From positions 1 through 12,828 of the forward strand of contig JBNGDW010000045.1 of NCBI GenBank assembly GCA_049975325.1: 12,828 nucleotides of DNA, given 5' to 3'. A program made the position numbers and the translations under genes. The notes beneath the pieces were generated by a model. That model ran no database searches and was not told the DNA's origin. It saw nothing but the letters and a program-made list of their open reading frames with translations. Position 1 is the stretch's first letter, and every line of letters begins with the position of its first letter. Shown here piece after piece: positions 1-6,889 of the stretch. Source of the DNA: JBNGDW01 sp049975325. Its GTDB lineage: Bacteria; Cloacimonadota; Cloacimonadia; JGIOTU-2; JBNGDW01.

Positions 1-1
1 G

Positions 2-814
2 TATAAAGCAGACTATGCCAATGCGTATAGGTATGCAAAGAAGGCTCTAGAATTAGACCCCAGCAAAGAAGAGGAAGTAAACCTCATTTTTGAGGCATCC
101 TGGTCACAATCACACAATCAAGGGATACAGTACTATCAGGAAGGAGATTATGAAAAAGCATTACAATCTTTAACCCTGGCAAATGAAGTCTTCCCTGATA
201 GTGTGCAAACTAAGATGGCTCTTGCAGCTGTCTATACAGGATTAGATTCTCTTGAGAAAGCAACTGAATTTTTTCTGGATATAGCAAAGCAACGTCCAGA
301 TGATATCCCATCAAGACAAAAATTAGCTGAAATATTTTTCCAAAACCAGGACTATGAGAAATCCCTCCAGTATTATCAAGAACTGTCTGCCCTAGAGCCA
401 GACAATCCAGATTGGCTATACAATATTGGAGTGTGTTACTCAGTCATGGGGAATGAGGATACTGCCCTCCAGTATTATCGGAGAGTTATTGAGCAGCGAC
501 CGGATGATATCGAACTTTTATATATGATAGCTGATGAAGAATTTAATAATGGAAATTTTGAAGAGGCAGCTAATTTCTATAAAAAAATTATTGAAATAGA
601 TGACTCTCAGTTAGATGCACTACAATTTATTTGCTATTCATATAGTAATCTTCAGGATTATGAAAATCTTACCACTTATGCCCGAAAATGGGTAGAGGCT
701 GCCCCTGATAATGTGGATGCATATCGCTTTCTTGTTGTTGGCTTGCAGGAGACAGGAAATATTGAAGAAGCCCGGCAATACTATGACAAAATCCAAGAGT
801 TAGAAGGCAACTGA
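2..814 (+). CDS. TPR-repeat protein, 5' end missing
   Basis: The frame is open from position 2 to the TGA at 812-814, so about 270 residues of the C-terminal part are visible and the start lies before the window. The protein is built from roughly six or seven tetratricopeptide repeats. Recurrent signatures are GDYEKALQ, DYEKSLQYYQ, NEDTALQYYRRVIEQRPDD, NFEEAANFYKKIIE and NIEEARQYYDK, spaced about 34 residues apart and often followed by a P-D-N or P-D-D turn. Such solenoids are protein-protein interaction scaffolds; no catalytic domain is visible in this part. A GTG at 203 could be miscalled as the start, but the residues upstream of it (such as YKADYANAYRYAKKALELDP) are themselves TPR-like, so the gene is truncated by the window. 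The partner and function are unknown, and an N-terminal signal or another domain may lie upstream. Confidence 0.85.
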   Translation, partial: YKADYANAYRYAKKALELDPSKEEEVNLIFEASWSQSHNQGIQYYQEGDYEKALQSLTLANEVFPDSVQTKMALAAVYTGLDSLEKATEFFLDIAKQRPDDIPSRQKLAEIFFQNQDYEKSLQYYQELSALEPDNPDWLYNIGVCYSVMGNEDTALQYYRRVIEQRPDDIELLYMIADEEFNNGNFEEAANFYKKIIEIDDSQLDALQFICYSYSNLQDYENLTTYARKWVEAAPDNVDAYRFLVVGLQETGNIEEARQYYDKIQELEGN

Positions 815-846
815 GCTTTATTAGAAAATAAATTAAGTTGAAAAAA

Positions 847-870
847 ATCTGCATAAAGAGGCATGCAGAT
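847..870. repeat. Inverted repeat, possible minus-strand terminator
   Basis: ATCTGCAT at 847-854 and ATGCAGAT at 863-870 form a perfect 8-bp stem with an 8-nt loop, between the TPR gene and the next gene. On the minus strand the hairpin is followed directly by a run of seven T (complement of 841-847), the layout of an intrinsic terminator. On the plus strand no T run follows. The stem is only three-eighths GC, so it would be weak. No minus-strand gene ends here. Confidence 0.35.
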
Positions 871-881
871 AAGAATCCAGT

Positions 882-888
882 AAGGAGG
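882..888 (+). promoter_or_regulatory. Strong Shine-Dalgarno sequence
   Basis: AAGGAGG lies 4 nt before the ATG at 893. It is the best ribosome binding site in the window and the main argument that the small ORF behind it is a real gene. Confidence 0.7.
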
Positions 889-892
889 CAAT

Positions 893-1087
893 ATGAAAGC
901 ATTCAACATACTTGCCTGGATATTCGGGATACTGGGTGTACTCTTCATGATTGCTGGCTCCATAAACTACCTGGCACCTAATTGGTTATTTCATGTAGGT
1001 GGAACGGTTTCTTATTTCCATGTAGCAAACAGTTTACTTTTGCTCACTATTGTGCTGCTTCTATGCCAAAAAACTCATAAGGAATAG
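893..1087 (+). CDS. Small two-helix membrane protein, unknown function
   Basis: This is a 64-residue protein that I do not recognise. A strong AAGGAGG sequence precedes its ATG. Two hydrophobic segments are visible: about residues 3-26 (FNILAWIFGILGVLFMIAGS) and about residues 45-58 (VANSLLLLTIVLLLC), joined by a short loop containing NYLAPNWLFHVGG. The C-terminus is charged (QKTHKE), so both ends probably face the cytoplasm. It ends at a TAG at 1085-1087. It sits between the TPR gene and the HAD phosphatase on the same strand, with the phosphatase start about 10 nt downstream, so the two are probably cotranscribed. It is a small inner-membrane protein with no assignable role. Confidence 0.7.
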   Translation: MKAFNILAWIFGILGVLFMIAGSINYLAPNWLFHVGGTVSYFHVANSLLLLTIVLLLCQKTHKE

Positions 1088-1097
1088 AGTAAGCGGT

Positions 1098-1766
1098 TTG
1101 TCGATTAAAGGAATTCTATTTGACCTTGATGGGGTACTTGTTGATACGCTCCATTATCATTGGTTAGCTTGGCAGAAGGTATTCCGAGAAAGGGGCGGTG
1201 AGATAAGCAAGCTCACCGTCCTTCTTCATGAAGGCAGGACATCCAAAGAGCTTTTCCCTATTCTGATGAAAGAGGCGGGGATTTACATCCCAGAAGAGGA
1301 GCAAGATAGTATTATTGAGAAAAAACGCCACTATTATCGCTCAATCGCTCAGATAGAACTTTATCCAGCAGCACTTGCGACAATCAGGGAATTGAAAAGG
1401 CTTGGCATAAAATGTGCCCTTGTAACTGGCTCTGCAAAGGAAAATATGGCAAAGGCACTTTCGAGCGATATGCAAAGCTTGTTTGATGTGATTATTACAG
1501 GTAATGATATTAGCAAGGGGAAGCCTGACCCAACGCCATATAATATTGCAAGGGAAAAGCTGGGTCTGAAAAGAGAAGAATGCCTTGTGGTGGAAAACTC
1601 ACCCTTGGGAATCCAATCTGCAAAAAGGGCAAAAATAAGATGTATCGCAGTTACTACCACTCTTTCAAAGGAGCAGTTGATAGAAGCCTCTGGTGCTGAT
1701 CAAAGAGCGGATTTCTATCTTGAGAACCTCAGCGAACTTCCTGAGTTAATAAGAAAATTGCCGTAA
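1098..1766 (+). CDS. HAD-superfamily phosphatase, beta-phosphoglucomutase type
   Basis: This is a haloacid-dehalogenase-fold hydrolase of about 222 residues, probably a sugar-phosphate phosphatase or phosphoglucomutase. All four HAD motifs are present: FDLDGVLVDT (motif I, nucleophile and acid/base aspartates), LVTGS (motif II), the lysine of GKPDPTPYN (motif III) and ENSPLGIQSA (motif IV). The alpha-helical cap with YHWLAWQK resembles the YHFRAWK segment of beta-phosphoglucomutase. However, the cap loop reads EGRTSKE rather than the mutase-like KGVSR, so a generic phosphatase is as likely. An ATG at 1050 would overlap the preceding gene by 38 nt, lacks a ribosome binding site and would add an unrelated tail. 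The TTG at 1098 puts S-I-K-G-I directly before motif I, as in relatives, and I prefer it. The stop is TAA. Confidence 0.85.
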   Translation: MSIKGILFDLDGVLVDTLHYHWLAWQKVFRERGGEISKLTVLLHEGRTSKELFPILMKEAGIYIPEEEQDSIIEKKRHYYRSIAQIELYPAALATIRELKRLGIKCALVTGSAKENMAKALSSDMQSLFDVIITGNDISKGKPDPTPYNIAREKLGLKREECLVVENSPLGIQSAKRAKIRCIAVTTTLSKEQLIEASGADQRADFYLENLSELPELIRKLP

Positions 1767-1800
1767 GTCTCTGCTAATGAAAGAGAATGAATAAATCATA

Positions 1801-2265
1801 ATGAGAGTTTTGGTTCAACGAGTGAAAAAGGCATCAGTAAAGGTTCAAGGAAAAGAAATCTCTTCAATCGGAAAAGGGCTACTTCTTTTTATTGGGGTTA
1901 TGCATAATGACAGAGAGGAAGATGCGGCTTATTTAGCCAGAAAGTGTGCTAATTTACGCATCTTCCCGCCTTCTGGCAAGGTCGAAAAAGGAACGGACGC
2001 GGAAGAAAAGATGGATCTGAGTGTGAAAGATATAAATGGGGAGATATTGCTTGTCTCCCAATTTACACTATATGCTAATTGTAAAAAGGGCAACAGACCG
2101 AGTTTCACTGATGCTGCACCACCAGAGTTTGCGGATGCTCTTTATAAAAAGTTTGCTTCAGCACTTAGAGAATACGGTGTTGTCCCAAAGTTAGGCATTT
2201 TTGGTGCACTTATGGAGGTAGAGTTAATAAATTGGGGACCGGTAACTATTCTGCTTGAAAAATAA
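1801..2265 (+). CDS. dtd: D-aminoacyl-tRNA deacylase
   Basis: Dtd hydrolyses the ester of D-amino acids (and glycine) mischarged on tRNA, protecting translation in the cytoplasm. The 154-residue protein begins MRVLVQRVKKASVKV, as expected for the family. It has the catalytic SQFTLY motif (about residues 86-91), the KGNRPSFTDAAPPEFA segment and the GPVT motif with the family's cis-proline near the C-terminus (NWGPVTILLE). It is somewhat longer than the usual 145-150 residues: the loop after LRIF reads PPSGKVEKGTDAEEK before M-D-L-S, roughly ten residues more than in typical bacterial enzymes. It follows the HAD gene by 34 nt on the same strand and converges with the sirtuin gene, 49 nt away. 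No hairpin terminator is evident between them. Confidence 0.95.
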   Translation: MRVLVQRVKKASVKVQGKEISSIGKGLLLFIGVMHNDREEDAAYLARKCANLRIFPPSGKVEKGTDAEEKMDLSVKDINGEILLVSQFTLYANCKKGNRPSFTDAAPPEFADALYKKFASALREYGVVPKLGIFGALMEVELINWGPVTILLEK

Positions 2266-2314
2266 TGAATTAATCAATTTTTAATTTCTGCTCCGCCTTT
2301 ATCTTCTTTTCCCC

Positions 2315-3034
2315 TTATTCTTTCACATCTCCTACCCACTCATCAACGAGTTTCGGCAAGATTTCGCCCGCCTTCCCTTTATAAAATTCATCAAAAAATA
2401 CCAGATTTGCCGGCTCTTCCTTATTCACACAAATAGTTGTTGCCTTTGAATCTTTTGCTATTTGAACAAACATTGCAGCGGGGTAGACCACTCCGCTGGT
2501 TCCCACCACAATAAAGTAATCTGCTTCGCGTGATAATTTAGCAATTTCATCTAGATGATATGGTATCTCTCCAAACCATACGACATCAGGCCGAAGTATG
2601 CCACCACATTTTTCGCAGGTAGGGATATCTGGGGAGAGGTTCACCTCGGAAAGGAGCCAATATTCGTTGCATTTCAGACATCGGCAGCGGTCTGAGGCAC
2701 CGTGCATCTCCTGTACTCTTTTATTACCTGCCTTTCTGTGCAGCCCATCTATATTTTGAGTTACAACCGTAAAATTATCTTTAGCAAAATCTTCCAATTT
2801 TTTAATTGCGAAATGGGCAGGATTAGGTTGTGCGTTTTCTAACTGCTTGAGTCTTTCCTTATAGAATTTCCAGACAAAAGCAGGATTTCTGTCAAAAGCC
2901 TCAGGAGTTGCCACATCTTCAACCCGATAGTTTTCCCATAATCCTCCTGCGTCGCGAAAAGTCTGTAAGCCAGATTCTGCACTGACTCCAGCTCCTGTCA
3001 GGACAACTATCTTATCATCTTTTGTGAATTTCAT
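2315..3034 (-). CDS. cobB: NAD-dependent protein deacylase (sirtuin, CobB type)
   Basis: Sirtuins remove acyl groups from lysines using NAD+. In this 239-residue protein the NAD-binding GAGVSAESG (residues 14-22), TQNID (92-96), catalytic His111 (MHGA) and the zinc ligands Cys119/Cys122 and Cys140/Cys143 are all present, as is the VGTSGVVYPAA segment. The FYKER stretch holds Tyr58 and Arg61, spaced as the Y-x-x-R of SIRT5 and E. coli CobB that recognises succinyl and malonyl lysine. Desuccinylase as well as deacetylase activity is therefore plausible. A TTG at 3064 would give ten extra residues inside argS. The ATG at 3034 is preferred because it starts 1 nt after the argS stop, with a GAAGAG sequence 7 nt upstream. 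It is the last gene of the minus-strand operon. Confidence 0.93.
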   Translation of the reverse strand: MKFTKDDKIVVLTGAGVSAESGLQTFRDAGGLWENYRVEDVATPEAFDRNPAFVWKFYKERLKQLENAQPNPAHFAIKKLEDFAKDNFTVVTQNIDGLHRKAGNKRVQEMHGASDRCRCLKCNEYWLLSEVNLSPDIPTCEKCGGILRPDVVWFGEIPYHLDEIAKLSREADYFIVVGTSGVVYPAAMFVQIAKDSKATTICVNKEEPANLVFFDEFYKGKAGEILPKLVDEWVGDVKE

Positions 3035-3035
3035 A

Positions 3036-4694
3036 TCACATCTCTTCAGGTGCTTGGATGCCAATTAGTTCAAGGCCATTGCGTAAGACCACCCTTGTCG
3101 CCTGGGAAAGATATACTCTCGCCAGAGAAAGGGCTGGGGCGCGTTTGTTTATTATTCTGTATCTCTGATAAAAGCGATGAAATAATGCTGCAAGGTCTAT
3201 CAGATATGTAGTCAAAAGGTTAACATCATAATTTGCTCCAATATGCAATAAAAGATCAGGAAATTTCAGAAGGTGCCGCATAATATCCAGTTCCTCTTCC
3301 TGTACAAGATGGGTCAAATGCTCGGGTTTTAAATTTCTTATATCCATTTCATGTAACAAAGCCCGCTTTTCGAGGCTACAAATTCTGGCATGTGCATATT
3401 GTACATAATAAACTGGATTTTCAGCAGAGGTTTTTTTAGCCAATTCAATATCAAAATCAAGAGGCGTATTATATTTTCGCATGAGAAAGAAGAAACGCGC
3501 GGCATCTGTACCCACTTCATCGATAAGTTCTCGCAAGGTAATTATATTTCCAGCTCGCTTCGACATCTTTATCTTTTTGTCATCGACAACCACATTAACA
3601 TGCTGTAAGATAATAAAACTAATAATAGATGGATCATAGCCTAGTGCTTTTAAGGCTGCTTTTAATCTGGGGATATGTCCGTGATGGTCAGGGCCAAAAA
3701 TATCAATAAGTTTATCAAATCCTCTTTTGAATTTTGTAATATGATAGGCGATATCTGGAACAAGGTAGGTTACCTCACCGTCGGATTTCATAATTACACG
3801 GTCTTTTTCATCGCCAAATTTTGAACTTGCAAACCATACAGCATTATCATGTTCATAGGTATTTCCAGTTTCAGAAAGATAGGCAAGTACATCCTCTACA
3901 GAGCCTTTTTCTCGTAATTCTATTTCTGAAATCCAGCTATCAAAATGCACATTAAAATCCTCAAGTGTCTTTTTTTGATCTGCAAGGATACTATTTACGG
4001 CAAACTCTTTGATTTTTTCCAATCTGGCTTTCTTCGGCAAGTTAAGAAGATTTCTGCCTTCCTTTGAGAGCAACTTTTTCGCTATATCAGTGACATACTC
4101 TCCTCTATACCTCTCCTCAATATCTTCTTCTTCTCTCCTTTCAAGTGTATCGAGTTCCAAGTCTACAGACTCTGCCAAGACATCAATTTGATGGCCAGCA
4201 TCATTTATAAAAAATTCTTTTTCTACATCATAGCCAAGAAAAGAAAGTATATTTGCTAAAGACTCCCCAAGAGCAGCTGCACGGGCATTAACAACATTGA
4301 GAGGACCAGTAGGATTGGAGCTTACGAACTCAATAAGAACTCTTTTGCCATTGCCTTTTGTTGGGGCATAACCATATTTGCTCTCCTGGGAATAAATTAG
4401 CTGAAGAGTCTCATAAAGATACTTTCTTGAGAGAGTAAAATTTATGAACCCTGGCTTCTCTACCGTTACTTTATCGAACAAAGAATCCTTAGAAAGCCTG
4501 TTAACAAGCTCATTAGCTGTCGCCAGCGGTGACTTGTTCTCTTTCTTAGCCAGATTAAGTGCTATATTGGTTGAATAGTCACCAAACTTTTTGTGCCTGG
4601 GAAGCTCAATTTTAATTTTTGATTTTGAAGGAGGCTTCAATCCGTATTCTTTAACTGCCTTATGTACCTTTTCTCTAAGTATGCTGTTTATCAT
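3036..4694 (-). CDS. argS: Arginyl-tRNA synthetase
   Basis: ArgRS charges tRNA-Arg in the cytoplasm. The 552-residue protein shows the N-terminal ArgRS domain (GDYSTNIALNLAK, about residues 38-50), the class I catalytic core starting at IEFVSSNPTGP (121-131), FFINDAGHQI (161-170), DIFGPDHHGHI (331-341), the KMSKR loop (376-380) and the C-terminal DALR anticodon-binding domain ending in APEEM. The spot of the class I HIGH signature, normally H-x-G-H after NPTGPL, reads N133-V-V-N136. Everything around it is well conserved. An AAGGGGT ribosome binding site lies 7 nt before the ATG. It follows rsfS by 48 nt and is followed by the sirtuin after 1 nt. No stop or frameshift was seen, so the protein is expected to be functional despite the variant motif. 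Confidence 0.96.
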   Translation of the reverse strand: MINSILREKVHKAVKEYGLKPPSKSKIKIELPRHKKFGDYSTNIALNLAKKENKSPLATANELVNRLSKDSLFDKVTVEKPGFINFTLSRKYLYETLQLIYSQESKYGYAPTKGNGKRVLIEFVSSNPTGPLNVVNARAAALGESLANILSFLGYDVEKEFFINDAGHQIDVLAESVDLELDTLERREEEDIEERYRGEYVTDIAKKLLSKEGRNLLNLPKKARLEKIKEFAVNSILADQKKTLEDFNVHFDSWISEIELREKGSVEDVLAYLSETGNTYEHDNAVWFASSKFGDEKDRVIMKSDGEVTYLVPDIAYHITKFKRGFDKLIDIFGPDHHGHIPRLKAALKALGYDPSIISFIILQHVNVVVDDKKIKMSKRAGNIITLRELIDEVGTDAARFFFLMRKYNTPLDFDIELAKKTSAENPVYYVQYAHARICSLEKRALLHEMDIRNLKPEHLTHLVQEEELDIMRHLLKFPDLLLHIGANYDVNLLTTYLIDLAALFHRFYQRYRIINKRAPALSLARVYLSQATRVVLRNGLELIGIQAPEEM

Positions 4695-4742
4695 ATAAAT
4701 TACCCCTTGTTCAAGTTAATTCAGTATAGAAAGAAAGTTTTA

Positions 4743-5126
4743 TTATTCCTTCTTATTGATATCTATGCGGGCTGAATCTCCATCCCTGGCCTTTTGAATC
4801 ACTTCTTGCCATAATTCTTCCAGACTGTAATAATTTCTGGTTTTTTTCTCAAAAATATTTACCGTAATATCCCCGAAATCCAGTAGCACCCACAATCCAT
4901 TTGCCATTCCTTCTTCGTGATGCAATGGCATTCCCATCTTCTTTGTCTCTTCAATAATATATTTGCCGATTGCCTGCGTATGCACTGTGCCTTCGCCACT
5001 ACAAATTATCATTCTATCAATAAGAACATTTACTCCTTGCAGATTTAGCGTCACAATATCTTCTGCCTTTTTTTCTTTTGCCAGCTGGCATAAGATATCA
5101 GTTTTTTCGTTAATCTGATATTCCAT
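4743..5126 (-). CDS. rsfS: Ribosomal silencing factor RsfS
   Basis: RsfS (Iojap family) binds ribosomal protein uL14 on the large subunit and blocks subunit joining when nutrients are scarce. The 127-residue protein matches the family along its length: AEDIVTLNLQGVNVLIDRMIICSGEGTVHTQAIGKYI, then GLWVLLDFGDITVNIF, and a final segment with YYSLEELWQ, the counterpart of the usual F/Y-Y-x-L-E-x-L-W. It starts with ATG 3 nt after the LytR_C gene, whose end (AGAGTGA) may supply the ribosome binding site. A LytR_C gene next to rsfS is a known arrangement in several bacterial groups. The stop is TAA. Confidence 0.93.
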   Translation of the reverse strand: MEYQINEKTDILCQLAKEKKAEDIVTLNLQGVNVLIDRMIICSGEGTVHTQAIGKYIIEETKKMGMPLHHEEGMANGLWVLLDFGDITVNIFEKKTRNYYSLEELWQEVIQKARDGDSARIDINKKE

Positions 5127-5129
5127 AGT

Positions 5130-5513
5130 TCACTCTATATTTTTAAAATATTTCCCATAATCTGCGCCCAGAATGAGAATAAAATCATACAAAGAATCTT
5201 CCTTTAGCTGCAGATAGATATTGGAAATATTAAGCTCTTTTTTGACGATTTCCAACTTTTCTACATCCATTTTTCGAATGAGCAGTACTGTCCGCTGGTA
5301 GATAAATTTTTTTGTATTATCTATTGATAGGACATCAAATCCCATATTGATAAGCTCGTTTCGCACGGCCATTGCCAGACCGGACTTCCCATATCCATTC
5401 AACACCTGAAATGAGATATCATAAGAGACCACCTGTCTTTCAGCGTCATTTTCGGGAATAGTTTTATTGTCACTTACAATTGTAAAGGCTATGTAGATCA
5501 CGATAATGAGCAA
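5130..5513 (-). CDS. LytR C-terminal-domain membrane-anchored protein
   Basis: The region after the membrane anchor matches the LytR_C domain (found alone or at the end of LytR-CpsA-Psr proteins): VSYDISFQVLNGYGKSGLA, then NELINMGFDVLSIDN and YQRTVLLIRK, followed by a second half ending in DFILILGADYGKYFKN. It is probably anchored in the inner membrane with the domain outside the cytoplasm, with an envelope-related role; its exact function is unknown. The only start in this frame is a TTG at 5513, immediately downstream of a nine-T run, which gives a short anchor (LLIIVIYIAFTIV) without the usual basic leader. A much better N-terminus lies in another frame upstream of that run (see 5519-5572), so the annotated start is probably an artefact of a frameshift. 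The gene lies between the HIT gene and rsfS. Confidence 0.8.
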   Translation of the reverse strand: MLIIVIYIAFTIVSDNKTIPENDAERQVVSYDISFQVLNGYGKSGLAMAVRNELINMGFDVLSIDNTKKFIYQRTVLLIRKMDVEKLEIVKKELNISNIYLQLKEDSLYDFILILGADYGKYFKNIE

Positions 5514-5518
5514 AAAAA

Positions 5519-5572
5519 AATTGCAGATTTCAAGATTAGCGACTTTTTATGCTTCTTCTCTCTCAAAGGCAT
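5519..5572 (-). other. Likely true N-terminus of the LytR_C protein, out of frame
   Basis: An ATG at 5572, inside the 3' end of the HIT gene, opens MPLREKKHKKSLILKSAIFF. This is a basic cytoplasmic leader running into a hydrophobic helix. In this frame translation would stop at a TGA at 5500-5498 after 24 residues. One extra T in the nine-T run at 5512-5520 would join it to LLIIVIYIAFTIV of the LytR_C frame, giving about 147 residues and a 26-nt overlap with the HIT gene. Confidence 0.6.
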
Positions 5573-6035
5573 GCTTTAACTTTTTATAAGCTTCTTCTAT
5601 ATTCTCTGAAATAACCTTTGTTTCGGCAAAAGTTGCCAGAAAATTTGTATCACCATTCCACCTTGGAACGATATGCGCATGCAAATGGCTATCAATTCCA
5701 GCACCCGCAACTTTTCCAATATTTATACCCACATTAAATCCATCTGGCTGATAGACCTTCTGGAGCACTTTTTCTGAGAGCTGCACCAGCTTTATTATCT
5801 CAACAAGCTCATCTTGCGTGAGGTCTACCAATTTTGCCACATGCCGATATGGAGCTATCATAAGATGTCCATTATTATATGGATATAGATTCATTAAAAT
5901 ATATGCCAATTTTCCTCTTTTAACAATAAGCTGCTCATTATCAGCATTGGCTTTATATTTTTCGCACAAGATACATCCTTTAGTCTTTTGCTTCAAGATG
6001 TAGTCATAACGCCAGGGTGCATACAAATTCTTCAT
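5547..6035 (-). CDS. HIT-family nucleotide hydrolase or phosphorylase
   Basis: This histidine-triad protein of 162 residues probably acts on dinucleoside polyphosphates or nucleoside phosphoramidates. It opens with MKNLYAPWRYDYI and a CILC pair (residues 21-24), typical of the longer, zinc-binding, Ap4A-phosphorylase-like HIT proteins. It then has NLYPYNNGHLMIAPYRHVA and the catalytic triad HLHAHIV followed by PRWNGDTNF. The complete fold is present. No clear ribosome binding site precedes the ATG at 6035. It is separated from the GlmU-like gene by 74 nt that include an AT-rich palindrome. Substrate specificity cannot be read from the sequence. Confidence 0.92.
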   Translation of the reverse strand: MKNLYAPWRYDYILKQKTKGCILCEKYKANADNEQLIVKRGKLAYILMNLYPYNNGHLMIAPYRHVAKLVDLTQDELVEIIKLVQLSEKVLQKVYQPDGFNVGINIGKVAGAGIDSHLHAHIVPRWNGDTNFLATFAETKVISENIEEAYKKLKHAFEREEA

Positions 6036-6072
6036 AATATATAGTGGGTTGCGATTTGCAATTTCTAATCCT

Positions 6073-6086
6073 TATTTTATAAAATA
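6073..6086. repeat. AT-rich 14-bp palindrome between HIT and GlmU-like genes
   Basis: TATTTTATAAAATA is a perfect palindrome in the 74-nt gap on the minus strand. It could be a weak hairpin, an operator, or simply AT-rich spacer that resembles a -10 element. No matching -35 at proper spacing was found. The function is not established. Confidence 0.25.
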
Positions 6087-6109
6087 CGAAATTATTTCAA
6101 TAGGAGAAG

Positions 6110-6889
6110 TTACCATTTTGTAGCTCTGTTGTCCAGAATTTCGTCTGTAGATTGTAAATATTCTTCTAATCTATACAGCTGCTCTTTAGAGTTCACTCCA
6201 GCCACTTCCATAGGATTATTTACGGCAAGGGCAGCAATTTTATGGTTATTGTTTCGCAGGATTTCTAATGTGTCTGTCAAATAATACTCATTTTGGGCGT
6301 TATTGTGAGTAAGTTGCGGCAAGGTAGCGAATAAATCCTGAGTATTGAAACAGATGATTCCTGAATTAATTTCTCGTATCTTCTTTTCTTCCTCGCTTGC
6401 GTCCTTGAATTCCACGATTCGTTCTACAAAACCATCTTTGTCGCGTACTATTCTGCCGTATTCTGCTGGTTCATCCAAGATAGCGGTAAGAACAGTTACC
6501 GCTGCCTCACTTTCTATATGCATTCCAGCCAATCTTTCTAAGGTATTTGCAGTAAGAAGGGGGACATCCCCGGGAATTACCATTATACAGCCGTTTGGTG
6601 CTGGAAAGAATTCTCGTGTTATCATCACTGCATGGCCTGTGCCTTTTTGCTCTTTTTGTTCGGCGAAATAGAGATATGGAAAATCTTTAAGGCAATTTTT
6701 AACCACCTCTTTTTTATATCCCACCACGACCACTACTTTTTCAAACGGTAGTTTTGAGGTAGTAGAAACAACTCGAGTAATTAATGGTAAACCACCGAGT
6801 GGTAAGGCAACCTTAGGGAGGGTGGAATTCATTCGAACTCCCTTACCTGCTGCCAGAATGATGCATGATATTGCTTTACTGTTATTCAT
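6110..6889 (-). CDS. GlmU-like nucleotidyltransferase, pyrophosphorylase domain only
   Basis: This is a sugar-1-phosphate nucleotidyltransferase of 259 residues, most similar to the N-terminal half of GlmU, which makes UDP-GlcNAc from UTP and GlcNAc-1-phosphate. Visible signatures are LAAGKGVRM with the lysine of LPKVALPL, EQKGTGHAV, IPGDVPLL, EYGRIVRDKDGFVERIVEFKDA, REINSGI and NNAQNEYYLTDTLEI. All are GlmU-like. The C-terminal left-handed beta-helix acetyltransferase domain is absent: the protein ends at ATKW. The acetylation step must then be done elsewhere, or the substrate may differ. The ATG overlaps the end of the deoxynucleoside kinase gene by 8 nt with no Shine-Dalgarno sequence, which suggests translational coupling. 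Confidence 0.87.
   Translation of the reverse strand: MNNSKAISCIILAAGKGVRMNSTLPKVALPLGGLPLITRVVSTTSKLPFEKVVVVVGYKKEVVKNCLKDFPYLYFAEQKEQKGTGHAVMITREFFPAPNGCIMVIPGDVPLLTANTLERLAGMHIESEAAVTVLTAILDEPAEYGRIVRDKDGFVERIVEFKDASEEEKKIREINSGIICFNTQDLFATLPQLTHNNAQNEYYLTDTLEILRNNNHKIAALAVNNPMEVAGVNSKEQLYRLEEYLQSTDEILDNRATKW

Noticed and set aside
669..963. Minus-strand ORFs across the TPR gene end and the small membrane gene
   Set aside because: They are antisense to better supported genes, with hydrophobic low-complexity translations that arise from the complement of coding DNA.
1050..1097. ATG at 1050 as the start of the HAD phosphatase
   Set aside because: It would overlap the preceding gene by 38 nt, has no ribosome binding site and adds residues without counterpart in the family; TTG at 1098 fits better.
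2266..2314. Terminator between the convergent dtd and cobB genes
   Set aside because: Only a weak AT-only pairing (AAAAAT with ATTTTT) is present, with no GC-rich stem, so no terminator is called.
3390..4191. Plus-strand ORFs within argS
   Set aside because: They are complementary-strand shadows of a fully conserved ArgRS frame; no start signals or family features.
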